A DNA stretch of 64,000 bases from Pedobacter indicus (GCF_003449035.1 NZ_QRGB01000001.1:124001-188000), one strand, 5' to 3'; shown: positions 1-9,636, numbered from the stretch's first letter. Made by a program: numbers and translations. Notes: a model not told the origin generated them from the letters alone.

Positions 1-1037
1 AAATAAGGCGTACATATTTGAATTGATTCTTTTGCATGGGAAATTGCAATCAAAATTGTTTCCATTGTGTATGGCGCCGGCGAACCAGGGTCACTTAAAG
101 CGAAACTCACTGTGGAATTCCCCGTATTTTGAGGATTTTCTACGAGATAATCCTCGCTAAGTTCATAGACATGGCCGTTGGAGAAATGCCAGGTAAGCCA
201 AAATTGAAATTGCAATAGAAATACGGATTGCCCTTCAATCTTCACTGCTGTATCTCGCCAATGAATCTTGTTTTTCCTGTTATTAATGTATCGATCAGAT
301 ACATTGATGCCGCCAACAAAAGCCATATCACCATCAATAATAGCGATTTTGCGGTGGTTGCGATAGTTACTATCTGAAATTGAGGCAAAACGTACCGGAA
401 GAAACCTAATAAACTCGACCCCTGCGTCCTGCATGAGCACCCGTTCCCTTTTTAATTTAGAGGAACCAAAATCATCGACAATCAAACGAACCTTTACGCC
501 TTCTGCTACTTTTTTGAGGAGTAATTGAATTAGTTTGCTCCCAACTTCGCCTTCTTCGTAGATGTAATATTCAAGATGAATATGGTGCTTGGCGTTCTCG
601 ATTTCGCTAAAAAGCTCTGGAAATTTCGTTTCGCCGTTAATCAGTAATTTTACGTAATTGTTCATGAGTGGAGCTGAGATGTTCTCATTATACAAAAAAC
701 GATATACAGCACTAAGGTCACCCAATTCCTTGTCTAATATCTCGAGGTTTTTCTCCAGCATAGGTCTATGCTTTTGCCAGCGATCGTAGAAAAAGCGATG
801 TTCATCTTTATTCTTCTCTCTAAAGATTCGTTTCTTTTTGAAGCGACGCCCAAAGAAAAAATAAAAGAGCAAACCGACACCTGGCAAAAACACAATAACT
901 AATATCCAAGCCAAGGTTTTAGTCGGGTTACGATTTTCAGCTAATATGGTAATGATAATACCCGAATAAATCAAAGCTAATGGCAACCAATACCATTCTC
1001 TTAAAAATTCCAAAACAGGCAGTAATGACCCATTCAT
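1..1037 (-). CDS. cls: Cardiolipin synthase (PLD family), partial at its C-terminus
   Basis: Makes cardiolipin at the cytoplasmic membrane by phosphatidyl transfer between phosphatidylglycerol molecules. The frame is open from an ATG at 1037 to the window edge, giving about 345 residues. Two hydrophobic segments lie near residues 18-34 and 42-62 (the PLDc_N region), followed by the first phospholipase-D catalytic motif: H228, K230 and D235 in NHRKIAIIDG. The second HKD motif, expected around residue 400 in a protein of about 480 residues, lies outside the window. The family is clear, and the two N-terminal membrane segments favour bacterial cardiolipin synthase over other PLD enzymes. It diverges from the NYN gene at 1144, with a 106-nt shared promoter region. 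Confidence 0.92.
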   Translation of the reverse strand, partial: MNGSLLPVLEFLREWYWLPLALIYSGIIITILAENRNPTKTLAWILVIVFLPGVGLLFYFFFGRRFKKKRIFREKNKDEHRFFYDRWQKHRPMLEKNLEILDKELGDLSAVYRFLYNENISAPLMNNYVKLLINGETKFPELFSEIENAKHHIHLEYYIYEEGEVGSKLIQLLLKKVAEGVKVRLIVDDFGSSKLKRERVLMQDAGVEFIRFLPVRFASISDSNYRNHRKIAIIDGDMAFVGGINVSDRYINNRKNKIHWRDTAVKIEGQSVFLLQFQFWLTWHFSNGHVYELSEDYLVENPQNTGNSTVSFALSDPGSPAPYTMETILIAISHAKESIQICTPY

Positions 1038-1112
1038 AAGATAAAATTTATTTCTATTAATGACAGGTTCTATAAAGATAGAATTAAAATACTTCCCGAG
1101 CCATAATTAATA

Positions 1113-1120
1113 TACCTTTG
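1113..1120 (+). promoter_or_regulatory. Bacteroidota -7 box TACCTTTG for the NYN-LOTUS gene
   Basis: TACCTTTG matches the Bacteroidota housekeeping -7 consensus TAnnTTTG and sits 23 nt before the ATG at 1144. I see no convincing TTG at the -33 distance, so the assignment rests on the -7 box and its position. Confidence 0.5.
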
Positions 1121-1143
1121 TATTAAAGTGAAAATGTTTATAT

Positions 1144-1920
1144 ATGGAATCCATTCAAGATCTTAGGCTAGCAGTATTAATTGACGCAGACAATGTTCCC
1201 TACCGAAAGGTAACATTAATGTTTGAAGAAATTGCCAAGTACGGCACCCCTACTTTTAAACGTATCTATGCAGACTGGACTAAACCAACGGTATCCGGCT
1301 GGAAGAGCGTGTTGCTTGAAAACGCGATAACACCGATTCAGCAGTATAGCTATTCCGTTGGGAAAAACTCAAGCGACAGTGCCATGATTATTGATGCGAT
1401 GGATATTCTTTATTCCGGTAAGGTGGATGGCTTTTGCATCGTTTCTAGTGACAGCGACTTCACGCGACTTGCTACACGCCTTCGCGAGGCTGGCAAGAAA
1501 GTAATTGGTATTGGTGAAAAAAAGACATTGACTCCATTTATCACAGCATGCGACAAATTTATTTACATCGAAATATTGGGTCAAGATGAAAATGATAGTC
1601 AGCCGGAAGATGAAACAAACAACGTAAACAAAACGAAAACAACGAAAAGTAACCAGAAAAAAACGCTCAGAAAGATTGACAAATCGTTAATTCGTCTGCT
1701 GAGCACTAGTATTTCTGACCTGGGTGACGAGGATGGTTGGACTTTTCTGGGTGATCTAGGAAATTTTGTTTTGAAGAAACACCCTGATTTCGATCCGCGA
1801 AACTATGGCTACCCTAAGATGTTGGCTCTGATTAAAGATATTAATCGGTTTGAGGTGGATGAACGAGAAACGGGAAAAAGGAACATAAAACATGTTTTTG
1901 TTCGGGTAAAAGGGAACTAA
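1144..1920 (+). CDS. NYN-domain putative RNase with C-terminal OST-HTH/LOTUS domain
   Basis: A 258-residue protein with two domains. Residues 8-145 are a NYN (PIN-like) nuclease fold: the acidic residues expected to bind metal are visible as D14, D16 and N17 (LIDADNVP), D78 (SSDSA), and D103 and D105 (SSDSDF). A low-complexity Lys/Thr/Asn-rich linker (about 153-175) leads to residues 176-255, which look like an OST-HTH/LOTUS RNA-binding domain (LIRLLSTSIS...GWTFLGDLGNFV). This is the architecture of the bacterial LabA/MARF1-like family and suggests RNA cleavage or RNA surveillance; the substrate is unknown. It ends 31 nt before the convergent tsaB gene. Family assignment is firm, function is inferred. 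Confidence 0.85.
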   Translation: MESIQDLRLAVLIDADNVPYRKVTLMFEEIAKYGTPTFKRIYADWTKPTVSGWKSVLLENAITPIQQYSYSVGKNSSDSAMIIDAMDILYSGKVDGFCIVSSDSDFTRLATRLREAGKKVIGIGEKKTLTPFITACDKFIYIEILGQDENDSQPEDETNNVNKTKTTKSNQKKTLRKIDKSLIRLLSTSISDLGDEDGWTFLGDLGNFVLKKHPDFDPRNYGYPKMLALIKDINRFEVDERETGKRNIKHVFVRVKGN

Positions 1921-1951
1921 TAGCATCTATCTTCCCATTCAGGTTTCCGCG

Positions 1952-2641
1952 TCATTTCTTTTTTGACTTTAATGGAACAAAGTCTTTCAGGTAAAAAGGT
2001 TCGAAATAGGCTACGTCCTCAAAATCCGATTGCTCGAATGCTTGGAAAGCGGGCTCGCTTAGGTAGTCAGCAGACTGCCTGAAACCATTCACTACAGAGA
2101 TTTGATCTTTAGATGAAAAGATATCGGAAAATTTATCAGCACCATCGCCAAAAAGCACAACAGAGTTGGTTTCAGAAATATCGTTAAAAAAATCATCACC
2201 GATAACTTCAGCCCTTGTCGGAACCTTTAATGTCAAGGAGCTATCATATACCGCAGTGTACACTTCCCTTCGTCTTGCGTCAATCATCGGATACAGAAGA
2301 GTTTCCGGAGAAAGTGATCTGTGAAATTTCTGGTAGCCGTGGGCTAAAGAATAAAGAGAGTCTATCGCAATCAGTGGTATTTCCAGACCGTAGCAAAGAC
2401 CTTTAGCTGAGGATACGCCAATGCGTAAACCAGTATATGACCCAGGTCCCTTGCTTACCGCAATTGCATCCAAACTACTTAAGGAAGACTCCGTTTCTGC
2501 CATAACTTTTTCAACTAACCGGGTCAACTTAGACGCATGGACATTAGGTTCGTCAATATCAATATGGTGTATTGTTTTCCCAGCGTCTGACAAGGCAACG
2601 GAACAAACTGCTGTGGCTGTTTCTATTTGAAGAATAAGCAT
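1952..2641 (-). CDS. tsaB: tRNA t6A threonylcarbamoyladenosine complex subunit TsaB
   Basis: TsaB is the non-catalytic partner of TsaD in making N6-threonylcarbamoyladenosine at position 37 of ANN-decoding tRNAs. The protein has 229 residues from the ATG at 2641, which I prefer over an in-frame TTG two codons upstream because a -7 promoter box ends only 3 nt before that ATG. The ASKHA-fold N-terminus is clear (LILQIETATAVCSVAL), as is the family signature KGPGSYTGLRIGVSSAKGL near residues 64-82. It is monocistronic by appearance and convergent with the NYN gene. The C-terminal half is divergent, as usual for TsaB. Confidence 0.95.
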   Translation of the reverse strand: MLILQIETATAVCSVALSDAGKTIHHIDIDEPNVHASKLTRLVEKVMAETESSLSSLDAIAVSKGPGSYTGLRIGVSSAKGLCYGLEIPLIAIDSLYSLAHGYQKFHRSLSPETLLYPMIDARRREVYTAVYDSSLTLKVPTRAEVIGDDFFNDISETNSVVLFGDGADKFSDIFSSKDQISVVNGFRQSADYLSEPAFQAFEQSDFEDVAYFEPFYLKDFVPLKSKKK

Positions 2642-2644
2642 AGA

Positions 2645-2652
2645 CAAAGGTA
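2645..2652 (-). promoter_or_regulatory. -7 box TACCTTTG for tsaB, almost abutting the start codon
   Basis: On the minus strand TACCTTTG is followed by TCT and then the ATG of tsaB at 2641. Transcription normally starts a few bases after this box, so the message would be leaderless or nearly so. Confidence 0.55.
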
Positions 2653-2719
2653 TATTAAATCGAGCTTATTTTTCGACGCAAAAATCTTTTTCCAAATAAA
2701 CAAAAGGTATTAAATAAAA

Positions 2720-2974
2720 CTAAGGTACCGGATCATGACCATGACCGCCCCATGGGTGACAGCGGCCGATTCGTTTTATTGTGAGCCAACCTCCTTTAAA
2801 GGGTCCATATTTCTTGATTGCCAAATATCCATATTGAGAACAAGTAGGCGTAAAACGACAGGAAGCACCGAATAACGGGGAGATAAAAAGCTGGTATATT
2901 CGAATAATCATTAAAAAGAGAAATCCGAAAAACGCCTTTATCACTTTATTCCATATGAATATTAGAAAATTCAT
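2720..2974 (-). CDS. yidD: Membrane protein insertion efficiency factor YidD
   Basis: A small (84-residue) membrane-associated protein that assists YidC-dependent insertion of inner-membrane proteins. The N-terminal amphipathic/hydrophobic segment (residues 3-32) is followed by the family core: [20 protein letters not shown], then [20 protein letters not shown], with the conserved Cys residues and the typical G-H-D-P-V-P end. It overlaps the 3' end of rnpA by 29 nt in another frame, a common arrangement that couples the two translations. The rpmH-rnpA-yidD order is conserved across bacteria. Confidence 0.95.
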   Translation of the reverse strand: MNFLIFIWNKVIKAFFGFLFLMIIRIYQLFISPLFGASCRFTPTCSQYGYLAIKKYGPFKGGWLTIKRIGRCHPWGGHGHDPVP

Positions 2975-3338
2975 CTTGCAATTTACGAAAAAGCTTACTC
3001 ATCTTCTCGGTGATAAAATGATAGCTTTCTATGTTCTTTCCAATGTATTGAATGGATAGCAAAATAGACTCCCCCTTAAAAAAGGGATAGAGTTGGGCAC
3101 CTTTATGCAAACGATAGGACTCTCGCATACGACGCTTTAAGAGATTGCGGTCTACTGCTTTTTTAAACCTACGCTTGGGGACTGAAAATAAAACCTGAAC
3201 TGGGACGTTGAGCTCGTCACAAGGGAGAAAAGTAACTTTATATGGATATAAAATAAAAGAAGAACCACTTTCATAAAGGACATTGATTAGTCTTTTATTA
3301 CAAAGTCGTTCTTCTTTCTTAAAATTGTATTGTTTCAT
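2946..3338 (-). CDS. rnpA: Ribonuclease P protein component
   Basis: The 130-residue basic protein cofactor of RNase P, which matures tRNA 5' ends together with the M1 RNA. The family core is visible: the N-terminal [13 protein letters not shown] block, [21 protein letters not shown] and then [14 protein letters not shown], which is the conserved RNR-type RNA-binding helix (NLLKRRMRE). It lies 70 nt downstream of rpmH and overlaps yidD, so the three are probably one transcript. The RNase P RNA gene is not in this window. Confidence 0.95.
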   Translation of the reverse strand: MKQYNFKKEERLCNKRLINVLYESGSSFILYPYKVTFLPCDELNVPVQVLFSVPKRRFKKAVDRNLLKRRMRESYRLHKGAQLYPFFKGESILLSIQYIGKNIESYHFITEKMSKLFRKLQDEFSNIHME

Positions 3339-3408
3339 TATTCAAGTGCGTCCACAAAAACACTAACCTTTAAAGGATAGAAGCATGAAGAAGCACGAAG
3401 AAAATGAA

Positions 3409-3567
3409 TTAAGCTTTATGACGACGCTCGTCAGATACAGATAGTCTTTTTCTTCCTTTAGCTCTTCTTGCAGCTAATACTCTTCTTCCGTTAGCCGTGC
3501 TCATACGCTCTCTAAACCCGTGTTTATTTCTTCTTTTACGCTGTGAAGGCTGAAATGTTCTTTTCAT
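3409..3567 (-). CDS. rpmH: 50S ribosomal protein L34
   Basis: A 52-residue, strongly basic protein that begins [18 protein letters not shown] and continues [20 protein letters not shown], the diagnostic L34 core; it binds domain III of 23S rRNA. The C-terminus ([14 protein letters not shown]) is a few residues longer than the E. coli protein, as in many Bacteroidota. It is the first gene of the rpmH-rnpA-yidD group. dnaA, which lies next to this group in many other phyla, is not adjacent here. Confidence 0.95.
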   Translation of the reverse strand: MKRTFQPSQRKRRNKHGFRERMSTANGRRVLAARRAKGRKRLSVSDERRHKA

Positions 3568-3648
3568 GACTTTATATTATAAACTCTAAAAAAATGAGAA
3601 TGCAAATGTAAGGCTAAATGATTATATTATCAAATAATACCATTTATT

Positions 3649-4056
3649 TTATGCTTGTTTTTTAAGCAAATCTCTAATATCAGTCAATAACTCCTCTTGA
3701 GTGGGACCGGCCGGCGCTTCTTCAACCACCTCTTCTTTACGTTTCAATGAGTTAATTCCTTTTATAACCAAGAATATAACAAAGGCAACAATCAAAAATT
3801 GGATAATCACGTTTACAAAATTTCCATATAAGATTGCTGTTTCTGGAACTTCATTAGCTGGATCACCCGCATCAATAACATATTTCATGTCACTAAAGTC
3901 GATTCCGCCAGTAATATATCCAACTACCGGCATAATAATATCATCGACCAGTGAAGTAACGATCTTACCGAAAGCAGCTCCGATAACTACACCGACAGCC
4001 AGATCAACTACACTGCCGCGCATCGCGAACTCCTTAAATTCTTTAATAAAACTCAT
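3649..4056 (-). CDS. mscL: Large-conductance mechanosensitive channel MscL
   Basis: A homopentameric inner-membrane channel that opens under extreme membrane tension and releases solutes during hypo-osmotic shock. The 135-residue protein has the classical layout: N-terminal helix [20 protein letters not shown], first membrane helix [20 protein letters not shown] (about residues 20-40), a periplasmic loop of about 40 residues, second membrane helix (about 76-100, [20 protein letters not shown]) and a charged cytoplasmic helix ending in [14 protein letters not shown]. The gene appears monocistronic. The periplasmic loop is slightly longer than in E. coli. Confidence 0.97.
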   Translation of the reverse strand: MSFIKEFKEFAMRGSVVDLAVGVVIGAAFGKIVTSLVDDIIMPVVGYITGGIDFSDMKYVIDAGDPANEVPETAILYGNFVNVIIQFLIVAFVIFLVIKGINSLKRKEEVVEEAPAGPTQEELLTDIRDLLKKQA

Positions 4057-4257
4057 AATTGATAGTTTAAAATGATCAATAAAAAACTCTTAATACAATA
4101 TTAGAAATAATAAAATAAAATCTACGTAGAAAATCAATTTTATTTAGCAGAAAAGTGAGCAAAAAATTAAGAGCTTTTATTCGTATCTTTCTTAAGTATT
4201 TTATCTTTCAATAGATATTTACACTTTTTCCGTAAGTTTGCGTCTGTATAAATTACT
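4057..4257. other. Intergenic region between mscL and rpoN (divergent promoters)
   Basis: A 201-nt A+T-rich region between the divergent mscL and rpoN genes. It holds a small perfect palindrome TCTACGTAGA near 4121-4130 and a TATCTTTC sequence near 4200, a one-mismatch version of the -7 box. No open frame or RNA gene is visible. Confidence 0.4.
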
Positions 4258-5727
4258 ATGCTTAAACAAAGTTTACAACAAAAGCTACTTCAAAAGTTAT
4301 CCCCTCAACAGATACAATTCATAAAACTGTTGCAGGTTCCAACGGTATCATTGGATGCGCGTATCAAAGAAGAATTGGAAATCAATCCAGCGCTTGAGGA
4401 TATGAGCCTTGCCAATATGAACGAACCAAAAGAAGAATATCCGGATCAAGATCCAAGTGAAGCAGGATCAGAAGATCAAAACACAGAAGTAGAAGACTTC
4501 AACGTAGAAGAATATTTGCAAGATGACAACGTCAGTGATTATGGAAGCTCTAGAGGCCGAGGAGGTGATGACGATGATGAACGCAAGGAGATACCGATAG
4601 CCGTTCAAAGTTCTTTTTTTGAAAACTTGACTCAACAGCTCGATTTGCTGGATCTTTCTGATAAAGATCGATTAATTGGTCTGCAAATTATCGGCAGCCT
4701 CGACGACGACGGGTATCTCCGAAGACCTGTTGAATCATTGATCGACGACTTGGCTTTTTCGCAAAATATTATTGCCGAGGAAGAGGAAGTACTTTCTGTT
4801 CTAGAAAAAATACAGCAATTTGACCCGGCAGGCGTAGCTGCACGCGATTTACAGGAATGCCTACTCATCCAATTACGAAAAAAAGACGGAGAAACCCCCA
4901 CAATAAAAAATGCCATCCAGATGATTGAAAACCACCTGGAAGAGTTTACGCGAAAACATTATGATAAACTGGAACGCACACTCAACATCAATTCAGAAGA
5001 GCTTAAGGCAATTATCGACGAAATATTAAAACTAAACCCGAAACCGGGCGACTCTGGTGCTGCCACAAGCAAACAAATGCATGTAATTCCTGATTTCCAT
5101 ATCGAAAACAATGATGGAGTATTAGTTCTTACGCTGAACGCACGAAATGCTCCGGAATTACGAGTAAGCCGTTCTTATCAGGAAATGTTTCAACATTACG
5201 AAAAATCGGACCAGAAGGATAAAAAAATGAAGGAGGCAGTGCAGTTCGTAAAACAAAAGCTGGACTCTGCCAAATGGTTCATCGACGCGATCAAACAAAG
5301 ACAGCACACGTTACTAAAAACCATGAACGCCATCATGAATTATCAGTATGAATATTTTTTGACTGGCGACGAACGTAACCTCAAGCCGATGATTTTAAAA
5401 GACATCGCAGATCGAGTAGACATGGACATCTCGACCGTTTCGCGGGTGGCAAATTCTAAATACGTACAAACCGAATTCGGAACTTTCCTGCTAAAATCAT
5501 TCTTCTCTGAAGCGATCCAAACAGAAAGTGGTGAAGAGGTTTCTAATAAAGAGGTTAAAAAGATACTCGCAGAATGTATTGCAAACGAAGATAAGCGCAA
5601 ACCTCTTGCTGATGAAAAGCTGACGGAAGTCCTCAAAGAAAAAGGCTACCCCATTGCTAGAAGAACAGTGGCAAAATACCGAGAAGCGATGAACATCCCT
5701 GTAGCAAGATTAAGGAAAGAGCTTTAA
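4258..5727 (+). CDS. rpoN: RNA polymerase sigma-54 factor
   Basis: The alternative sigma factor that recognises -24/-12 promoters and needs AAA+ activators. The 489-residue protein has region I with its Gln/Leu-rich helix (LKQSLQQKLLQKLSPQQIQF) and the LEINPALED motif, an acidic region II (about 50-110, ending in DDDDERKE), the core-binding domain (about 120-320), a helix-turn-helix segment (DISTVSRVANSKYV) and the diagnostic RpoN box ARRTVAKYRE at residues 467-476. All key elements are intact. No sigma-54 promoter (GG-N10-GC) was noticed elsewhere in the window, so its regulon lies outside. Confidence 0.98.
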   Translation: MLKQSLQQKLLQKLSPQQIQFIKLLQVPTVSLDARIKEELEINPALEDMSLANMNEPKEEYPDQDPSEAGSEDQNTEVEDFNVEEYLQDDNVSDYGSSRGRGGDDDDERKEIPIAVQSSFFENLTQQLDLLDLSDKDRLIGLQIIGSLDDDGYLRRPVESLIDDLAFSQNIIAEEEEVLSVLEKIQQFDPAGVAARDLQECLLIQLRKKDGETPTIKNAIQMIENHLEEFTRKHYDKLERTLNINSEELKAIIDEILKLNPKPGDSGAATSKQMHVIPDFHIENNDGVLVLTLNARNAPELRVSRSYQEMFQHYEKSDQKDKKMKEAVQFVKQKLDSAKWFIDAIKQRQHTLLKTMNAIMNYQYEYFLTGDERNLKPMILKDIADRVDMDISTVSRVANSKYVQTEFGTFLLKSFFSEAIQTESGEEVSNKEVKKILAECIANEDKRKPLADEKLTEVLKEKGYPIARRTVAKYREAMNIPVARLRKEL

Positions 5728-5757
5728 GTTTTATTTGTTAAGAGTTTTTTAAATACA

Positions 5758-5765
5758 TACCTTTG
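5758..5765 (+). promoter_or_regulatory. -7 box TACCTTTG upstream of carA
   Basis: A consensus -7 box 127 nt before the carA ATG. A long 5' leader or a short upstream open frame starting GTG at 5772 would follow from it. Confidence 0.45.
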
Positions 5766-5771
5766 TCCTTT

Positions 5772-5900
5772 GTGAAAAAAGAAGTACAGGATTTCCCTAA
5801 TGTACAAATCAGCACCGAGTTACTCGAACCGGACAAAGTTTTATTTTTTCACAGTTCCACTCTAACAATCATAAAATCACATATTTACATACATGACTAA
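5772..5900 (+). CDS. Possible short upstream ORF (42 codons) in the carA leader
   Basis: A GTG-initiated frame of 42 codons begins 6 nt after a -7 box and ends in a TAA that lies inside the carA start (the carA ATG at 5893 is read in another frame). The predicted peptide starts VKKEVQDFPNVQISTELL and resembles nothing I recognise. The overlap with the carA start could couple or tune carA translation, but chance cannot be excluded, since the region is only 165 nt long. Treat as a hypothesis. Confidence 0.25.
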   Translation: MKKEVQDFPNVQISTELLEPDKVLFFHSSTLTIIKSHIYIHD

Positions 5901-7002
5901 TTACGCGAATCTTCCGGCAATTTTACTATTAGAAGACGGCACAACCTATTACGGAAAAGCCGCAGGTAAAATTGGTACTACCACCGGAGAAATCTGCTTC
6001 AACACAGGCATGACCGGTTACCAAGAAATCTTCACAGATCCCTCCTACTTCGGACAAATCATGGTAACCACCAATGCTCACATCGGGAATTACGGAATCA
6101 GTGACAATGAAAATGAATCAACTGATATTCAAATTTCAGGGCTTGTTTGCAAGAATTACAATATCCACTACAGTCGTAAGATGGCAGACAAATCGATTCA
6201 AAACTATTTTGAGGAAGAAAACCTTGTTGGAATTTCAGACATTGACACACGTTCCCTAGTGCGCCATATTCGTGATAAAGGTGCAATGAATGCAATTATT
6301 TCTTCTGAAATATTAGATGTAGAAGAGTTAAAAAACCGCCTGAAAGAAGTGCCATCAATGGATGGACTGGAACTATCATCGCAAGTTTCTACCAAAGAAC
6401 CGTATTTCTACGGGGACGAAAATGCGAGTCACCGTGTTGCTGTTCTAGACTTGGGCATTAAAAAGAATATCCTGCGCAACTTCGATAACCGAGATGTATT
6501 CATCAAAGTTTTCCCAGCCAAAACTACTTTCGAGGAAATGGAAAAATGGGAACCAGCCGGCTATTTCGTATCAAATGGCCCTGGCGATCCTGCTGCTATG
6601 CCTTATGCGCTGGATACAGTGAAAGCTATCGTAGCCTCAGATAAACCGATGTTCGGTATCTGCTTAGGGCATCAGCTACTTGCACTGGCAAACGGTATCG
6701 GAACTGAAAAAATGTTCAATGGTCACCGAGGAACAAACCACCCGGTTAAAAATGTCATTACTGGCCAGTGCGAAATAACTAGCCAGAACCACGGCTTTGG
6801 AGTGATTGCGGAAGAAGTTGAAAAATCAGATAAAGTTGAGGTTACGCATCGTAACTTAAATGACCAAACGGTAGAAGGGATACGAGTGAAAGGAAAAAAT
6901 GCATTCTCGGTACAATATCACCCGGAGGCATCACCCGGCCCTCACGACTCTGTTTACCTGTTCGATGATTTTATCAAATCGTTAAATCTGGTCAGCAACT
7001 AA
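5893..7002 (+). CDS. carA: Carbamoyl-phosphate synthase small (glutaminase) subunit
   Basis: Hydrolyses glutamine and channels ammonia to CarB for carbamoyl phosphate, the precursor of pyrimidines and arginine. The 369-residue length is normal. The N-terminal CPSase domain carries TGEICFNTGMTGYQEIFTDP, and the C-terminal class I glutamine amidotransferase domain has the nucleophile C257 in GICLGHQLLAL and H343 and E345 in VQYHPEAS. It lies 87 nt upstream of eno on the same strand, and carA-eno neighbours are common in Bacteroidota. carB is not in the window. Confidence 0.97.
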   Translation: MTNYANLPAILLLEDGTTYYGKAAGKIGTTTGEICFNTGMTGYQEIFTDPSYFGQIMVTTNAHIGNYGISDNENESTDIQISGLVCKNYNIHYSRKMADKSIQNYFEEENLVGISDIDTRSLVRHIRDKGAMNAIISSEILDVEELKNRLKEVPSMDGLELSSQVSTKEPYFYGDENASHRVAVLDLGIKKNILRNFDNRDVFIKVFPAKTTFEEMEKWEPAGYFVSNGPGDPAAMPYALDTVKAIVASDKPMFGICLGHQLLALANGIGTEKMFNGHRGTNHPVKNVITGQCEITSQNHGFGVIAEEVEKSDKVEVTHRNLNDQTVEGIRVKGKNAFSVQYHPEASPGPHDSVYLFDDFIKSLNLVSN

Positions 7003-7022
7003 TACAAATAAACAAATTATCT

Positions 7023-7030
7023 TATATTTG
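7023..7030 (+). promoter_or_regulatory. -7 box TATATTTG upstream of eno
   Basis: A consensus -7 box 59 nt before the enolase ATG and 20 nt after the carA stop. It suggests that eno has its own promoter in addition to any read-through from carA. Confidence 0.5.
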
Positions 7031-7086
7031 AGCATATCCAGCAAAGGGTAATTTTTACACTAAGAATTTATTCATAAAAAAAATAA

Positions 7087-8379
<1,293 letters not shown>

Positions 8380-8400
8380 AACCCATGTTGTTTGTTAAAA

Positions 8401-8442
8401 ATTAAAGCAAAAGGCCGGTAAATACCGGCCTTTTGCTTTAAT
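8401..8442 (+). terminator. Rho-independent terminator after eno
   Basis: A 42-nt palindrome with two 20-nt arms and a two-base AA centre. Its GC-rich core GGCCGGTA pairs with TACCGGCC, and a T-rich tract follows at 8443-8453. It lies 21 nt after the eno stop. Confidence 0.9.
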
Positions 8443-8475
8443 CAATTTTTTTTATAATTTGTGCTTAGCAAACTC

Positions 8476-8483
8476 TATCTTTG
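8476..8483 (+). promoter_or_regulatory. -7 box TATCTTTG abutting the FtsB/DivIC-like gene
   Basis: The box ends 4 nt before the ATG at 8488, placing the expected transcription start at or next to the start codon. It argues against an upstream in-frame GTG at 8461 as the real start. Confidence 0.55.
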
Positions 8484-8487
8484 TTTT

Positions 8488-8778
8488 ATGCACAGGCTAT
8501 TAAGGGTCATCAGAAATAAATACATTATCGCTTCTCTTGCATTCGCTGCATGGATGCTCTTCTTTGACCGTAATGACCTTTCCTCACAATACAAGTACCA
8601 TAGTCAACTAAAAGAATTAGAAATGGAGAAGGTCTTCTACACCGAGGAGATTCAAAAAGTACAAAAGGATTTAGAAGGTTTTGACAACAACCCCAAACAA
8701 CTTCAAAAGTTTGCCAGAGAAAAGTACTTTATGAAGAAAGACAATGAAGATGTTTACGTAATCATTCACGAACAATAA
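8488..8778 (+). CDS. FtsB/DivIC-type septum formation initiator
   Basis: A small bitopic division protein expected to work in the FtsBLQ-type complex that activates septal peptidoglycan synthesis. From the ATG at 8488 it has 96 residues: a short basic N-terminus, one membrane helix (about 10-26, YIIASLAFAAWMLFF), a coiled coil (about 32-70) and the family's C-terminal block (FAREKYFMKKDNEDVYVI). An in-frame GTG nine codons upstream exists, but the -7 box overlaps that extension. Its position right after enolase is typical (eno-ftsB). I leave the symbol open between ftsB and divIC. Confidence 0.88.
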   Translation: MHRLLRVIRNKYIIASLAFAAWMLFFDRNDLSSQYKYHSQLKELEMEKVFYTEEIQKVQKDLEGFDNNPKQLQKFAREKYFMKKDNEDVYVIIHEQ

Positions 8779-8827
8779 CGCAAACACCCCGCTTATCCAA
8801 TCAATCTAACATTCCCGTCAGCTGCTG

Positions 8828-9571
8828 CTATAACATTCCGCCGTCAACAGGAATAACTTGCCCAGTAATATACGTACTCAGGTCAGATGCTAAGAATACA
8901 CAAAGATTGGCTACATCTTCAGGTTCGCCCGCTCTTTTCAACGGTATATTCTCTTCCCAACCAGCAACGACCTTCGGATCCAAAACATCTGTCATCTCTG
9001 TACGGATAAAACCAGGAGCTACTACGTTAGCCCGAATATTCCGAGAACCTAGTTCTTTTGCGATCGATTTGGAAAAACCAATAATACCCGCTTTGGAAGC
9101 TGCATAATTCGCCTGACCAGCGTTCCCTTGTACACCTACCACTGAGCTCATATTAATAAAAGAACCCTTACGGCTTTTCATCATAACTTTGGAGGCCGCT
9201 TTGGTCACATTGAAAATAGATTTCAGGTTAATGTTTAACACATCGTCCCAATTCTCTTCCGTCATACGTAATAAAAGACCATCTTTCGTAATTCCCGCGT
9301 TATTTACAACGACATCGAGCGAACCAAAATCAGCAACAATATCCTGAATTAACTTATCGGCTTCAGCAAAATTTGATGCATCTGAACGATAGCCTTTTAC
9401 CTGCGTCCCAAATGACTGGAGTTCCTGCTCTAGTTGCTGCCCTTTTTCGACTGAGGACAAATAAGTAAAAGCAACGTTCGCACCTTGTTCAGCAAATTTT
9501 TCAGCAATTTTACGTCCAATCCCTTTTGATGCACCTGTAATAAGAGCCGTTTTTCCTTCGAGTAATTTCAT
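8828..9571 (-). CDS. fabG: 3-oxoacyl-[acyl-carrier-protein] reductase
   Basis: NADPH-dependent reduction of 3-oxoacyl-ACP in the fatty-acid elongation cycle. The 247-residue short-chain dehydrogenase has the cofactor motif TGASKGIG (residues 12-19), the NNAG motif (90-93) and the catalytic set S143, Y156 and K160 (MSSVVGVQGNAGQANYAASK). The C-terminal IPVDGGM end is typical for FabG. The gene stands alone, convergent with the FtsB/DivIC-like gene and separated by only 49 nt. Other SDR paralogues share these motifs; the sequence as a whole fits the housekeeping FabG best. Confidence 0.93.
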   Translation of the reverse strand: MKLLEGKTALITGASKGIGRKIAEKFAEQGANVAFTYLSSVEKGQQLEQELQSFGTQVKGYRSDASNFAEADKLIQDIVADFGSLDVVVNNAGITKDGLLLRMTEENWDDVLNINLKSIFNVTKAASKVMMKSRKGSFINMSSVVGVQGNAGQANYAASKAGIIGFSKSIAKELGSRNIRANVVAPGFIRTEMTDVLDPKVVAGWEENIPLKRAGEPEDVANLCVFLASDLSTYITGQVIPVDGGML

Positions 9572-9636
9572 ATATTTTATGGTTATAGTCTATAACAATT
9601 AAGCATTCAGCCGCTAAAAATAAGAATTAATTGGCA

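Noticed and set aside
2215-2406. Plus-strand ORF opposite tsaB
   Set aside because: Antisense shadow of tsaB with no recognisable protein features or upstream signal.
3339-3408. Possible origin of replication near rpmH/rnpA
   Set aside because: No dnaA gene or cluster of DnaA-box-like sequences was visible; the dnaN locus also lacks dnaA.
4057-4257. TCTACGTAGA as an operator of rpoN or mscL
   Set aside because: A 10-nt palindrome in A/T-rich DNA is expected by chance and has no second copy.
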